Of a stretch of 64,000 bases of DNA, positions 32,425 to 43,739 are shown one piece after another. The notes under the pieces are model-generated. The model had not been told where the DNA came from. It saw only the letters and a list, made by a program, of their open reading frames with translations, and did no database searches. The stretch is from contig JAKSZP010005673.1 in assembly GCA_022478985.1 (NCBI GenBank), forward strand, positions 18,176 to 82,175, read 5' to 3'. The first letter of the stretch is position 1. The number at the start of each line of letters is the position of its first letter. Source of the DNA: Massospora cicadina. Taxonomy: Eukaryota; Entomophthoromycota; Entomophthoromycetes; Entomophthorales; Entomophthoraceae. The position numbers and the translations under genes are program-made.

Positions 32425-34282
32425 TGTTTGACCAACCGTCTAATATTATTATTTAATTTATCTCATTTTTCACTAAAATGTAGATAAAGGGTTCATTTGA
32501 ATATTATAAACTTTTGAGCCCCCAGACTATGACTTGATAAGTAGTCATTAAAGTCGTATCAATTTATTAATGATATTGCTGCCAGGCCAGAATTTATGAT
32601 TTACATTGGTTGACTAAATAATTAATCGCTGCCAGTGCAGCCTCTAATCCTTATCTATTAATCTTTGTGCGTGGCCTCAGTGTCTCAAGTACCCTTTATA
32701 CTAATTTGATACTCCCTTACCCAGCCCCAGTGCAAAATAATCAATATTAGGGTCCTATTATAAGTATAGCCATCTGCTTTAATTTCAATGGAAATTGCCA
32801 TATTGAGCTATATAGAAATGACCCAAGCCTAAGCATTTTCTTGCCTGGCCTAAATTGTTATTATGCCTCTAGTTTTCTAAGCTTAAGTGCTTTTTGGTAG
32901 TTGGATACTGCACTGATAGGGTCTTGATAAATGACAAGAGCTTATCTGAGGAGGATAGTCATTTGGAAAGGTGTCAAAGTTTGAGGATTTCTTGCTTGAT
33001 TATTTAATTTCTGCACAGTAAAATAGCTGAATTTTGGCCAATGTATCCTCAATTATGCCAGTTGCTTATGGTTTAAGAACCATTTGGAAACATACTAAGC
33101 ATATTTAAATGGCTCTGACTTTTCTGACCAACTTTGGGCTTTATTTTACTTTTGTAATTGGGAACTTCAGCTGAGGCAGGCAAAGTTTCAAGCTGTGGAT
33201 CCCGAGATCCCAGCTCGCCGACACTCTCCAAAAGTGACTTAAGATATAAAACTGGAAAGTGTATTAAATAAAAATAGACCTTTATTAGGCTAGATTAATT
33301 GATAATTATTTACTAGGCCAGGCCCCAGTATTTATACCTTTAGGCATCTCCTGGCCACATTTAAGCATGCAATTTTAACAGATATTTTACCACCTCAGTT
33401 CATCCCTTAAACTGATATGACTGAGACCTATTCTTAGGTTTATTGGTGGCAAAGTACTCTCATATTCAGGAGGATTTAAGGGACAAAAATTGTAACAATG
33501 CGCGTGCAAATTGGTCCTAGGAGTGTCTCAAAATGAGTTTCATTATACTGCTGACAAAAAAAATTCTGGGAGATTTTGTGTTTAATTTAAATAAATGACC
33601 TACCCTTTATTGGGCCGTCAGCAGGCCTCTCTCAATAGCACTAGGTACTCTCATTCAGGTGGTTCATGTGCAAGTGCTATAATGCCAGTTACGCATACTG
33701 ACATACAAATGTGCCCTAAGGTGGAAAAATTGATTACGTCATTTGTTCATTTGCTTGTCCATGGGACTTTTAAAAGTTAACTTCAGGTCAGTCCTGAATA
33801 AATATTGTATACAAATTTCTTAATATTGGTCTCAATTAATTGGGACTAGTTGCTGAGGTTTGGGGCAGAGATAATTGGCCCAACTGTGCAAATGTATTCA
33901 GCCCGTGCTGCTGATAGAATAATTAATTAAATTGACATTGAGTTGATAAACCTGAACAAGTAGTTGCAGAGAAGGTTAATTTAGTATGTGCGAGAATATT
34001 CAGCCTGAGCTTTAGTAATATAATTAATCCTCATAGCAATAATCAGCCCAAGCTGTGTTATTGTTATAGGTTTTAATTAGATTGCTAATTCAAGCATTAG
34101 GATGGAAAATTGGCCCGATCTGTAGGTTGTCAAAGGTTTATTTTCAAAATCAACCACAGAATCTGGAAATAGGATTTTTTCCAAGGGGAGCAATGTCTAG
34201 TCTACCTAAAGAAGAGTACTAGGAGCAATCTCATTAGCTACTGGAAGTAGTAGATACTGCAGTGTGATTATTTTGCCTGTCA
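32425..34282 (+). repeat. 3' LTR of GypD, with a deletion and an extra segment
   Basis: Starts TGTTTGACCAACCG just after a polypurine tract and matches the 5' LTR to about 32800. It then lacks some 600 bp of the 5' copy, matches again at 32885-32985 (AAGTGCTTTTTGGTAGT) and at 34170-34260 (GAGTACTAGGAGCAATCT). Between about 33000 and 34165 lies roughly 1.1 kb not present in the 5' LTR, with no readable gene; it may be another insertion, but I found no clear ends. Confidence 0.6.
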
Positions 34283-34287
34283 TAAAA

Positions 34288-35189
34288 TCACCATCAACAT
34301 AGTGAGGCCTTTCCCAAATAGTTGCAAGAAATTGAAGTATATTATTTTGGCTATTGGTCATCTCACCAAGTATTTGGAGGCCAAAAGAGTAAAGTCTTAT
34401 GCATCGCTAATAGCTTATTTTAGAGCACATGTTATATTAAGTGAATGTTCACAATTTATGCTAGTAAATACTAGGACTAACTTTATGTCTTTTTTAATAC
34501 CCAAGCTTATTGATATTATGGGAAGGTAAGGAGTATTGTCAACGCTTACCACCCTGAACCAATGTCATTGTGGAGCGGATAAAGAGTAAACCCCTGGTAT
34601 ATTGCATATAATGAAAACTGCCAAAATGGCCAATTAGAATATTTCCTTTTCTCTACCATTTTTGTTTAGAATATTGCCTTTCACTCAATGTCAGTGCAAT
34701 CACCTTTTTTTACTCTATGGGAAGCATCTCAAGCTCCATTCTACTCTATACTCATGTGTACATGAGGAGAACATGAGTCTAACTGGGTACTTAGATAACT
34801 TCATATAAACTTTAATCTAGCTACATATAAAGAATTACTCCTACGCAATATCTTGGAATATTAAAGGTTGGTAATGTGATAATTAGGGTTAATGGTACTT
34901 ACTTTAATTCGCTGTAGGGGAATGTCCTTTATACTTGACAATCATGAGTATAAATACTAGAATTTGGGAGCATATGTGGAAAGGCAATATAGGATCATAA
35001 AAAATCTACTTATGCTTACACTCTGAAAGATCCTTCCTAGGGTTACCTCATTAGAAAGGTGCATGATAATTTATTGAAAAATACCAGCATAACTCTGCTC
35101 TTATGTCCATGGATTTTTGATAGCCTTAATTGAACAGCATTCATTTCTTGTTTCCTTATGTTTGGTCAAGCAGGAAAAATGGAGCACTT
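34288..35189 (+). pseudogene. Integrase core and C-terminus of GypE
   Basis: TINIVRPFPNSCKKLKYIIL then AIGHLTKYLEAKRVKSYA (34291-34395) is the first part of a Gypsy integrase core; the first catalytic Asp reads Asn and the canonical VGPLP reads VRPFP. ILSECSQFMLVNTRTNF (about 34437-34487) is the second acidic block with Asp lost. FLIPKLIDIMG follows. The C-terminal part to 35189 is weak. It continues the GypE pol interrupted at 14792 by GypD. Confidence 0.65.
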
Positions 35190-35400
35190 TGTTCAGACCA
35201 GCCATATTACAAAATAATAATTTGTTTTTATTTACACCAAACTAATTTTTAAACAAAGGCTTTGATCAGATATCCCACTATGTTAATGTTGATTATTAAT
35301 TTACTATAAATTACCTTTCACCCACGTCCACGTTATCTCAGTGCTCTTTTTTATTATTAAGATGATATTAATTATCTTGACTCATTGCCTTGAGTATATG
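35190..35400 (+). repeat. Truncated 3' LTR of GypE
   Basis: Begins TGTTCAGACCAGCC after TTTGGTCAAGCAGGAAAAAT, an arrangement parallel to the GypD pol end and LTR start at 32395-32445. It matches the GypD LTR loosely as far as the CACGTTATCTCAGTG block (about 35325-35345), then breaks off. The right limit is approximate. Confidence 0.45.
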
Positions 35401-35656
35401 GTATTTATTAAAGAAGATTGTTAAGTTTTTAGCTAATGGTGCAAGCTAAAATGACTTAACAAGGAAATCAAGGATATATACTCGCTTCTTAATAAAACTT
35501 TTGTTTGTAATTGGGAAGTAGATTCTCTAATAATACTCAATAATAGCCAAGTAACTCCAGTACGCTTACCATTCTTAAATCTACTAGCAACAACAAATTT
35601 GAGACCTTTTGTCTTCATAAAAAAAGGAAATCAATTCTTTACAATCTGTACTGTCA
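35400..35656 (+). pseudogene. End of a GypB pol gene (upstream copy), left of ZKO5
   Basis: The reading NLRPFVFIKKGNQFFTI (about 35598-35650) resembles the integrase C-terminal GPF/Y block of GypB1 (EGLFIIIYKRGKEYSIKSF). After ZKO5 is removed it continues at 37589 as CATTTACAAGTC, the end of pol just before a GypB LTR. It belongs to a second GypB copy lying head-to-tail with GypB1 and sharing the LTR at 37606. Confidence 0.45.
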
Positions 35657-37571
35657 AACTCTCTTTCCGCTTAGCATAACTTTCTGAGCAAATTACAAAA
35701 ATTAATAAAGTAAATCTTGACCACCCATTGTAGTTTCGCTCCAATGTCCTCAGATTTTCTGCCAGCTGCTCCAGTGTGGGGCAGCAGCAAAATGCCCCCC
35801 ACCATTTTCCATCTGGCAGGAAACGTGCTTGGACTGGCTCACCCAGTCATTCTAAACCCATGGGAGGATTTGTTCCTCCCAAGGATCTTGACGCTCACCT
35901 TGCTCATACCCAAGCAGTACCTCGCTGCCCCCTGGTACTCCCCTGTAGCAACATGCGCTATGGCCTAAGGGTCAACTACAGGAAACTCTTCCCATACCTC
36001 AAACTAAGCCATTATTGAAATGGCACAGGCGGTGATGACACCCACCAGATTTATAGATTTCTGCCCCTATAAGGGGTATTTTGACCTCAGCTTCACCTGT
36101 GAAGCCAATGCCGCCACTGCAGCAACTGTGCTCCTGGTATTCCAGGGTACCCCTCTGCCTAAAATTTCGACACATCTCCCAGCGGACACCACTTTTGAGG
36201 TCCAGTTTGCTGGTTTGCCCACCCACCTCCCCCTGAAGTGCTCCATCAGGAGCTGATGGACGGTTTGACAGCCTATGGCTACAACCCCATCTTACAATTT
36301 GTGGCTCCAAATGGGGCCACATGAATCGCTTGGCCTCAGGCGTATGCCACAATAAGCCCTGAATTTAGTAAAATAGCTTTTGTGATTCCCTCTTGTGCTG
36401 TTATTCCCTCAGCCCCTGATCATCCATTTTTGGTACATGTTGAGGGCGTGCGGACAATCTTCCCATCCTGTTTTGAGTTGGACAAATGGATATGCAAGTG
36501 CCTCTCCTTAGCCACTTCTGGTGGATCGGATTATATGCTCACTGACCTCAAATTTGTTGCCCATTCACACTAGTTCTGACATAGGGTACGATCCTGCCTC
36601 CCCCTCCCACAAAACCTGTTGCTGAAGCCGCACCTAAGCAAACTAATCAGGCCCCTCCTCGCCCTGTTGCCACACAGGACTCCTTTAATCAAGAATCAGA
36701 TTGGACACCAGTTTGATCCCATGCTTCCTCTAATGAATCAACCAAACCTCAGCCATATGACAATTATCCAATTTAATTCAACCAGAACCCATGAGAGTTA
36801 TTAGCTGAAATTGACAAATCAGGTAAGATCATTAAAGATTAATCTCTGAAAATTGAGCGATTCATTAATGCAGAATGAGACACTATATCCCCCTCATCTA
36901 TATACCCCACAGCCAAATGCTGAATCAGTTTGCAGTGACCACCAACTTGCAGTTGAAGCAGATGCATCACCAGATTGTCATCCCCTCCGCAAAGCTGTCA
37001 CCAAATCAGTGGCGATGCTCACAGGAGGTATTCCCCCTCCCGTTATCCCCTCAACCCTCACCCCAAAAAGTAAAACCACAATAATCAGTTACACAAAAAC
37101 GTCAATGAAGCTATCCAGAACTTGGCAATGGTAGCACGGAATCCTAAAGCTAATATTACCCAAACCATTATCGCCACATTCATTAAACACCCAGATGCGT
37201 GTATCAAAGCCAAAATAGCTTTATCAGAATATATCAGTGTCATTTTCCTAGCTGGCAATTTACATGATACCAATCAAAAGCAATAATGAACCACATGTTG
37301 TAGATGCCCCGACGCCCTTACTGTTTTCTTAACACATACCCTACGCTGGGAGGAGGAAGCTGCTGCTGAAGATGAGCCCCCAATCCCCCTCCCCTTCCGC
37401 CATGGAGGAATAGCAGTTCCCGCTGCCCACCTGGTTGGTTGTTTTGTTTGAAGTGTTTCATTCAAGCCGCTCACTTGGACTTTTTGTCTGAACAAATTAG
37501 TTATGTTAGCTTTTAGCTTTAAATTTTAGTTTTGATAATGTCTGTCCCCTGGTCAGCTTACCTCAAATAAA
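35657..37571 (+). mobile_element. ZKO5, full-length ORF1-only LINE-like element
   Basis: The flanks TACAATCTGTACTGTCA (35640-35656) and TATAATCAGGACTGTCA (37572-37588) are a 17-bp duplication with three mismatches. Body 1915 bp. The 5' leader (CATAACTTTCTGAGCAAATT, about 35678) aligns with ZKO2. Tail at 37534-37571 (GTCTGTCCCCTGGTCAGC, TTACCTCAAATAAA). Confidence 0.88.
35741..37290 (+). pseudogene. ZKO protein remnant, ZKO5
   Basis: PAAPVWGSSKMPPTIFHLAG at 35756-35815; YGLRVNYRKLFPY (about 35957-35995); PTRFIDFCPYKGYFDLSFTC then EANAATAATVLLVFQGTPLP (36044-36165); VQFAGLPTHLPL (36200-36235); a frameshift; IFPSCFELDKWICKC for the knuckle (36458-36500, first Cys read Phe and His read Lys); then NAESVCSDHQLAVEADASPD, PLRKAVTKSVAMLTGGIPPP (36918-37045) and NEAIQNLAMVARNPKANITQ. 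The alternative-frame copies of the last domain are clearly homologous to ZKO1. Decayed but complete in order. Confidence 0.75.
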
Positions 37572-37605
37572 TATAATCAGGACTGTCATACATTTACAAG
37601 TCCAA

Positions 37606-38312
37606 TTCTGTAATAAGAGTGCTTTGGATCATAAAAGGATGAAATCAGCCAAGAGACCATGGCCAATCCTTAGTGGAACCCCTCAAGTTGGGGCAATGCT
37701 ATTTCATCCACTTCTAAGCCAAATTGTTCAGTTCTTAGTAATTGGGTTGTGCCAAACCCACCGCCATATATGGGAAGTTATGCTGAGGCTCCTTCCCGGC
37801 CTTTCAACTGTTCAGTTCAGACACTAGGCGGAGACCACCCCCTTTTATAGGTGTGGAGGGGATCCTGCAAGGTCCAAATATTTTCCCGTCCATTAGATGG
37901 GTTAAATATATTAAATATTTTCCTAATAGACTAGTACTAATAGTATTAAGCCTCCATCAACTATTCCATTGAAGTAAAGCAAGAATTGAGAATCTGATAA
38001 GTCAAAACCCCATAATCCTAATTCAGATTTGTGTAGCCTAATCCAAATTTTACACCCTAACTCACTTTGAGCCTTAATAGGATTAATACTAAGCATTGAT
38101 ATCTTAAGATGGTTCAATTTCTTACTACTTCTTCAAACTTCTTTAGAAAAATAAAATCCATCCCTTTATTTCAATTAAATTGTTAGTATTTTAATAATAA
38201 TTGGTCTAATAATCCCCTGATAATATTTATCCAGCAGTAGAGAAGCTACTTCTACTGCAATCTATTGGGGTACTTTAGATATAAAACGCAACAGCGAGCA
38301 ACCCAAAAGCTG
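37606..38312 (+). repeat. 5' LTR of GypB1
   Basis: Starts TGTAATAAGAGTGC. Shared landmarks with other GypB LTRs: AAGAGACCATGGCCAATCC, GACCACCCCCTTTTATAGG (TATA-like), AAATATTTTCC, CTATTCCATTGAAG, AGTCAAAACCCC, and an end near CAACAGCGAGCAACCCA. It is followed by gag, so it acts as a 5' LTR; it is also preceded by a GypB pol end. Confidence 0.75.
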
Positions 38313-39480
38313 GTTTCCCACAAGTGTTCTCACTATAAGGGGTAGTACACCACAAAAACAATTTATTGAAAATAGAGGATGTTGGGGTAATCAACCCTTA
38401 CAAACTCTTTGCTGCCTCTGAACCCCGGCTAGTTTCTCTAGAATAGCAGCTAGCCTAAATACTGTCTCGGCTTAAACACTTGAACATCACATTTTCAAAG
38501 TCTCTTATGAAGCTTCTCTGGTTGTATCCAAACCCCCTTTTAGAGACAAATTTACCTCAGGTGGTAGAATTGTCTCATTCATCTTTGTGTATGTGGCGGT
38601 TATGGAAGGAAAACAATCCCCAAAAAATAAAGCATATCCTCCCCTGCCTCAAATTCTCGCCCAATTGTTGATGGTATCTTATATAGACACCCTTAAAACT
38701 TGGGCAGAGGTATAGAAAGCGCTCATTGAGGAATTTAGATCCACACAGAGCTTGCGTAGGAAAAACAGGCGTATATGTGATTAAGTCTACTTGAGGGGTG
38801 ATCAGTTACCACCTTCATTGCCTGGTTTTGCAGTGCATCCCAGTATCTCCACACGCTAAAATGCTACCTTTGGATGACGGAATTGCTGCCATTCTGGCTG
38901 GATTAGCCTCTTACCCTTCCTTAGCCCGATATATTGTCTCAGTGAAGCGTTCCCTACGGAATTTTAGTGATATAAAGGAGGCATTATTAGAGGTTGCTGA
39001 CCTCTATGAAGCTACGCTTATCCCAGAAATCATACTGAACCCTCCAGTGCTGACTACCCTTCCAAAGCCAGTTCCCATGGACACCCAAATTAGACTGTCC
39101 TCTTCCATTAGAAGTTGGTCAGAGACCGCCAGGGGTGATAAGGTAGGGCTCTCTCCAAACAGCTGCACCCCAAGTTAGCCCCATAAAACCAGTTGAGTTC
39201 TCATCAACCCCACACTCTCTCTTAAGGTGTCCATCACTTCAGCTCTACCCTATCATCATTCAGAGCTGTCCTCCATAACAACCACGGTCTCACCTCTGAC
39301 TATTCGTCAAAAGCGTTCTTCTCCTAAAGTAACCCCAAAAGTTTGTGCCACTACGATGCTCCCTCTAAAAGCCAAAAGGTAAATGAGCTCCAAAAGGCCT
39401 TCCACTGCGTGGAGAACAAGCCAGTTTCTTGGCTCTCTATTAACTTTTTTAGCGCTAGTGGTTCCCAACTTAAAATGGGG
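38313..39480 (+). pseudogene. Gag of GypB1
   Basis: The reading DTLKTWAEV-stop-KALIEEFRS (about 38686-38740) is the capsid stretch TWxxFxxALxxEFR of Gypsy gag. An open piece (38798-39178) follows with LPLDDGIAAILAGLASYPSL and IKEALLEVADLYEA. The C-terminal part (about 39330-39450, SQKVNELQKAFH) aligns weakly with the GypB2 gag end (QKVNWVNERPRT). 38313-38640 is leader sequence with nothing else seen. No clear zinc knuckle was found. Confidence 0.6.
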
Positions 39481-39493
39481 TGCTGCCATGCAT

Positions 39494-41300
39494 CTTTATT
39501 TGAAAGGGCCAAAAAAAGGAAATATTGTAAATAAAAGATTTATTATTATAGCCCCTAAGCATAAGCTTAGGAAGCCATATCAGAAGGTGAGGAAGCTTTG
39601 AAAAAACTTTTTTCCAGCAGCCCTTTAGCTGGCGGACTATGGCGGACAACATATGGGTTGAGGCATCAGTGACATGTGGCATAAGGAGATATAATTGTGA
39701 GTTTTTTCGTTGATGAGGCCAGCAGTGTTTATCGCCTCAACGTATTGAGTAAGTTGATGCTCAGCAAAAGTGATGAGAGCAGGCACACAAGTGAAATACT
39801 TGATGCGTTGGTGGGTTTGGGGATAATTGGGGTCAAACAGAGAAGTTTTTGCCGCATTGATTCAAGCACGTCTCGCTCCAAAAGCGAGCTCCTCAATTTT
39901 GTATTTTGCATCCTCATCAAAATCATGGGAGAAATTTTGGAGGGGAATACCCTCAACAAGGGGTTCCATCGCCCCATGGCAAAGTTGGCGGATAAGAGTG
40001 TTGGCTGGAGAAGCTGCTGATTCTACCGCCATTTTGTTTATATTTTTATAATTAGGGAAACCGTTTTTATATTTAAAATGGAGGGGACGTGAATCAGGAG
40101 GATTTAAAGAATTCCGCCAAGGCGAAATTGGGCTTTACATTATAAGGCCAATCTGTATCATCATCCTTTTTAGAACCAAAATAAATTTAAATCGGCTAAT
40201 GCTAGGCCAGCCACTGGATTCAGTGAAGTGGCAGATCCTTATTGGCTGCAAACAATTGACCATGGCAGCTCAGCCAATAATGTCCCAGTCATCGGCTCAG
40301 GTTTCCATAATTCCAACAATTTTTTTAAAAAATTAAATTTTGATTGGCTGCTGCTTTGGAAGCATAGCCAGAATTACATGAGGTTGGGGGTTAAAGGATC
40401 AAGCCACACTCAAAAAATTTGGGTGAGGCAGCATCCATCCTGATGCCAGAAGGAGGAGCAGCAGAAGTGATGGAGGTGGAAGCTATGGGGCACTTGCACT
40501 TCAAATGTTTAATTTGAAGCACAAGGACATATAGCGTGGCCATTTTTGACATGCACCCAAAAAGGTGATTAGGTGCAGATCTGATAAAAGTGTAGGGGGA
40601 TTTGAGGTGGGTGTAGCACTGGATAGGACGAATTGTCACAAAGTGCAAGGACCTGACAACCAATCTTCTCCATTGGGTACCACAAACTTTTAAGATTGGT
40701 TCTGCACCATGAACAGCCAAACTCTCCATCAGTTTGTGGTGAAGGCGTTCAGGGGAGAGAAATGACATCAACTTGGTAGACTGGACCACCAAAGTGGCCT
40801 CATCTTGGAGCTGCGTGCAAGCCCGTGGGGATTGGGATATTTTTTAAATAATTGGCAGCTTAGTTGCTGTCTCCACACTGGCCTTGGATCAAAATCCGAG
40901 GTCAAAATATCCCTTAAGTAGAAAATTGATATATCCAGAAGGTTTGAAAACCGCTGTGGCCATCTCAATGATGGCCGTGCTTGTGTATTGGAAAATATTC
41001 CCATATTTGACCCAGAGGCCAAAACAAAGGTTGCTCCAAGGCAGAACCAAAGGGCTCTGGAGCACCGCCTGCAAGCTTGCTAGATGGTGGGCTAAATCCT
41101 GAGTGTGACATAGCGACCCAGTGGCATTGGGAGGGCTAGCAAAGCCAGCCTAGACATGCTTCAGCAGTGGCCAAAGGATGCCAGTCAGCAGCGCACCACC
41201 ACCCCCAGGCCGGGGCAGCAGGTGTCAATGGCATCAACATTCTGTTTTAAAGTTTCTCAAATTAAAGAAGCTAGTTTTTTTTGTATTATTAAAACTTTAA
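39494..41300 (-). mobile_element. ZKO6, most diverged ORF1-only element
   Basis: The minus-strand coding trace from about 41100 matches ZKO2-5. The 3' end at about 39494 (TTTATTTGAAAGGGCCA on the plus strand) is a decayed form of the shared tail (TTTATTTGAGGTAAGCTGACCA). It lies between GypB1 gag and protease. Both ends are approximate and no target duplication was found. Size about 1.8 kb, in line with the family. Confidence 0.6.
40391..41100 (-). pseudogene. ZKO protein remnant, ZKO6
   Basis: CFGLWVKYGNIFQY and IIEMATAVFKPSGYINF (about 41040-40915) match the conserved GLRVNYGKLFPY..AIIEMAQAVM block. QSTKLMSFLSPERLHHKLME then AVHGAEPILKVCG (40785-40675) is the RRM-like block. The knuckle region reads LQIKHLKCKC (about 40520-40490): His and the last Cys remain, the first two Cys are lost. 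Downstream minus-strand sequence to 39.5 kb no longer aligns well with the C-terminal domain. Confidence 0.6.
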
Positions 41301-41369
41301 ATTCAGCTTTGATTTAGTCAATCAAAGTGAAAGTGAAGTCTTGGCCTTTTTAGCAATTCTTTGGGTTCA

Positions 41370-42740
41370 TTGACAATTCCTCTGATGATGAGTCTTAAGG
41401 GTTTGGTAAAGACGCAGGCTATTATGTCCTAGGAGCTCCAATGGAAGTTCATATATTAGATAGATTGAGGCCTGAAAATTAAATATGGCCATGATACCCT
41501 GTCAAACCAATCTCCAACAGGTGTTGAGGTGATCAGAGATAAACAATACCACAAGTGATGCTGACCAGCTTATCAGTACAGTGGTCCAATCTACCCAGCA
41601 GGTTCATACCCTCCAATCTATTAAAGATAAATACCCTGCTATTACTCAACGCATTACCTCCTCTCTCCATTTAAAGGAAGTTCTCTCCCTCCCCCTTACT
41701 TTTGTTTGTACTATAAAAATTGTAGAGGCTTTCATCAATAAGGTGTGAGTTCTAGCCATCCTTGATATGGGTGCTCCAGTGAATGTGGTCTCTTCAAAGA
41801 TCATCCATAAAATTAAGTTGGCGCCCAACCTGGACTACTTGCAAAAGTTTGGAACTGTTGGGCCCAACAACACACAGCTATTAAAGCCTAATCTTCTCTA
41901 CCCATACTTATTAGGAAGCTCTTCCTGTCTATCCCTGTTTTGGAATTGGAAAATTATGCATACGACCTGATCATTAGCACTTAATTCATGATTGAGTATG
42001 ACGGAATTAACAACATGAAGTATGGATCTCTCTCCTTTCAAAATTACGAAGTTCTTCTAGTCTTTACAAACGATGAGCCTATAAAGAATGAATACTCATT
42101 CTTAGTTGAGTACCCTTCCTTCGCCCTCTCTCTTTTATAAAACGTCAGTACAAAACACAAAAACCTGCCTGACTCTGTGAATGCTTCAAAGATCCTTTCA
42201 TTATATGCGTCAGATGAGGTAGTAGTCAAGGCAGCTTAACAAAAGATTATAAACACCAAGATTACTATGCAAATCCCCTGCAACTGACTACTGCATCTAA
42301 CAAATATTGATGGGATAAATATTTGGAACCTTGGGTGTTGCTGGGTATCCTAGACCCTGCCTACCAGCGACCCATCAATCTTCTGTTGTGGAATCTTACT
42401 AACAAGTAAATGGTCGTAAAGAAGCATCATAATATTGGAAAAGCCCTGAGATTCTAATTAAGGACATCTAACAAGTCCATTATATTGGTTCTATGTTAGA
42501 CCTGGGACTACCTACTGATCAATCGATACACGTTTTGCCCCACGTTCAATCTTTTTGAGAATCTAACATTTGAAGAGCTCAGAAAAGTGACCATCTAGTA
42601 CTAAAAAAAAAGAGCTCAGAAAAGTTCACTCACTCCTGGAGTCTTGTAGTAACATCTTCTCAAAATCTAATACTGACTATGGACATATGAAATGTTGGAC
42701 TCAGACCATTGACGTTGGTGATGACAAGCCTATTCGATAC
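41370..42740 (+). pseudogene. GypB1 pol: gag-pol junction, protease and RT start
   Basis: GYYVLGAPMEVHILDRLRPE (about 41421-41478), VHTLQSIKDKYPAITQRI (about 41610-41655, GypB2: VHTLQSIQGRYPET) and the protease active site AILDMGAPVNVVSSKIIHKI (41757-41815; Met replaces Thr/Ser). Further on, with micro-insertion m2 removed, LTFEELRKVHSLLESCSNIF then SKSNTDYGHMKCWTQTIDVG and DDKPIRYK runs straight to the GypA2 insertion, matching GypB2. Stops and shifts elsewhere. Confidence 0.75.
42574..42625 (+). mobile_element. Micro-insertion m2 (22 bp, poly-A, 15-bp target duplication)
   Basis: AGAGCTCAGAAAAGT is repeated perfectly at 42574-42588 and 42611-42625, around GACCATCTAGTACTA followed by A(7). 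Removing the 37 extra bases restores the GypB1 frame FEELRKVHSLLESCSNIFSK, which aligns with GypB2 (PAELNKFHTLHEAYSDIFSK). GypB2 is thus the empty site. Confidence 0.92.
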
Positions 42741-42744
42741 AAGC

Positions 42745-43303
42745 TGTTATAATTTTGAGTGAAATCATTAAGGTCTGCTGGAAGGGTTTGCACAGTGTTG
42801 CTTCCCACTGAGCAACGGATGGACAATATGAGATTGCCAGTCATCAAAACAACTTTAAAGACTTTAATAAAATGGAGCAATTAGCCTCATCACATCTTTT
42901 TATTTAATACAGGGTTTTTTGGCAGGTTCTTCATTATCAGCGCTCTCTCTTCCTATCAACAACTTTCCTCTTCAGTTATCTTTTCTCGTTTATATATTAG
43001 TGACTTTGGTCAATATCGCTCTTTTGGCTTATACTATTCATTTCCACTGTATTCTCATTGGCTCTGGCAGAGTATACTATTTTTAAATTTCCTATCAGCT
43101 TAGTTTACGGCGATCTACTAAATACTTGTCATATGTTGCCATTGCCTTATTTGGAGACAGTACAATAATTATACTTCCTGACCCAATATCGCCTCATCCC
43201 AAGGCGCTTGAATATTTGTAAACTAATAATCATAGTCGGCAGATTCTAGCTAGTCCGCCGTAGCATTCAGGGCTTATCATCCAGTCATATCAGAATCTCA
43301 ATA
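42745..43303 (-). repeat. 3' LTR of GypA2
   Basis: 559 bp, similar along its length to 48772-49334 (landmarks GGGTTTGCACA, TCTCATTGGCTCTGGCAGAG). Minus-strand start TATTGAGATTCTGATATGAC; the first bases are decayed from TGTTGAG. Confidence 0.9.
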
Positions 43304-43318
43304 TTGCCCCCACCCTTG
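43304..43318 (-). promoter_or_regulatory. Polypurine tract of GypA2
   Basis: On the minus strand, AAGGGTGGGGGCAA directly precedes the 3' LTR, as expected for the plus-strand DNA primer of an LTR retroelement. Confidence 0.75.
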
Positions 43319-43739
43319 ACTGGACGTAAGTCTCCTATTGTTTATATGCCCAAAGAAATTTTGCGTGCACCTGGTTAATAATCCAACCTCTTTCAAGGTC
43401 CTCAATAGAATAGGCATCAACCCTCATCTTCTCAATTATTTCAAATGGACCAATCCAGATGCTGGCCAATATGTGCTTCTGACTGAACCCAAGCTGTTCA
43501 TTTACAGAACCAGCTTTTTATCTTTAACTGAGCTAGCCTGCTACACCATTACTGATTTGCAGCCTGATTCATTATCTTCTTAGCCAGACTGAAGTAGTAC
43601 ATTTCAATCTGAAGCTTGATTAATTTGTCTGATAAATTAATTAAGTATTGTTGTGGATCTAGTTCTGCCAATACCTTCTATTCAAGCATAAAGAAGTGCT
43701 GGAAGAGCAGGGTGTCGTCCATATAGTAATTGTAAAGGA

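Larger units (their letters stand above)
14793..34282 (+). mobile_element. GypD, Ty3/Gypsy element carrying LINE, ZKO and micro insertions
   Basis: Order: 5' LTR (14793-16023), gag, protease (about 18100-18486), RT in two parts (25127-25400 and 27301-27785), RNase H, integrase (about 31200-32400), polypurine tract, 3' LTR (32425-34282). Flanking 5-bp sites are TAACT (14788-14792) and TAAAA (34283-34287), three of five matching. Joining the flanks gives a readable start to the GypE integrase core. It is interrupted by Ln2, ZKO3, ZKO4 and micro-insertions m1 and m3. All genes are decayed. Confidence 0.75.

Noticed and set aside
33000..34165. A further complete element inside the GypD 3' LTR
   Set aside because: Extra sequence relative to the 5' LTR is evident, but no ends, target duplication or coding blocks could be fixed.
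39307..40034. Minus-strand piece starting MAVESAASPANTLIRQLCHG as a separate gene
   Set aside because: It may be the diverged C-terminal part of ZKO6 or unrelated sequence; it has stops and no homologue in the window, so no gene is called.
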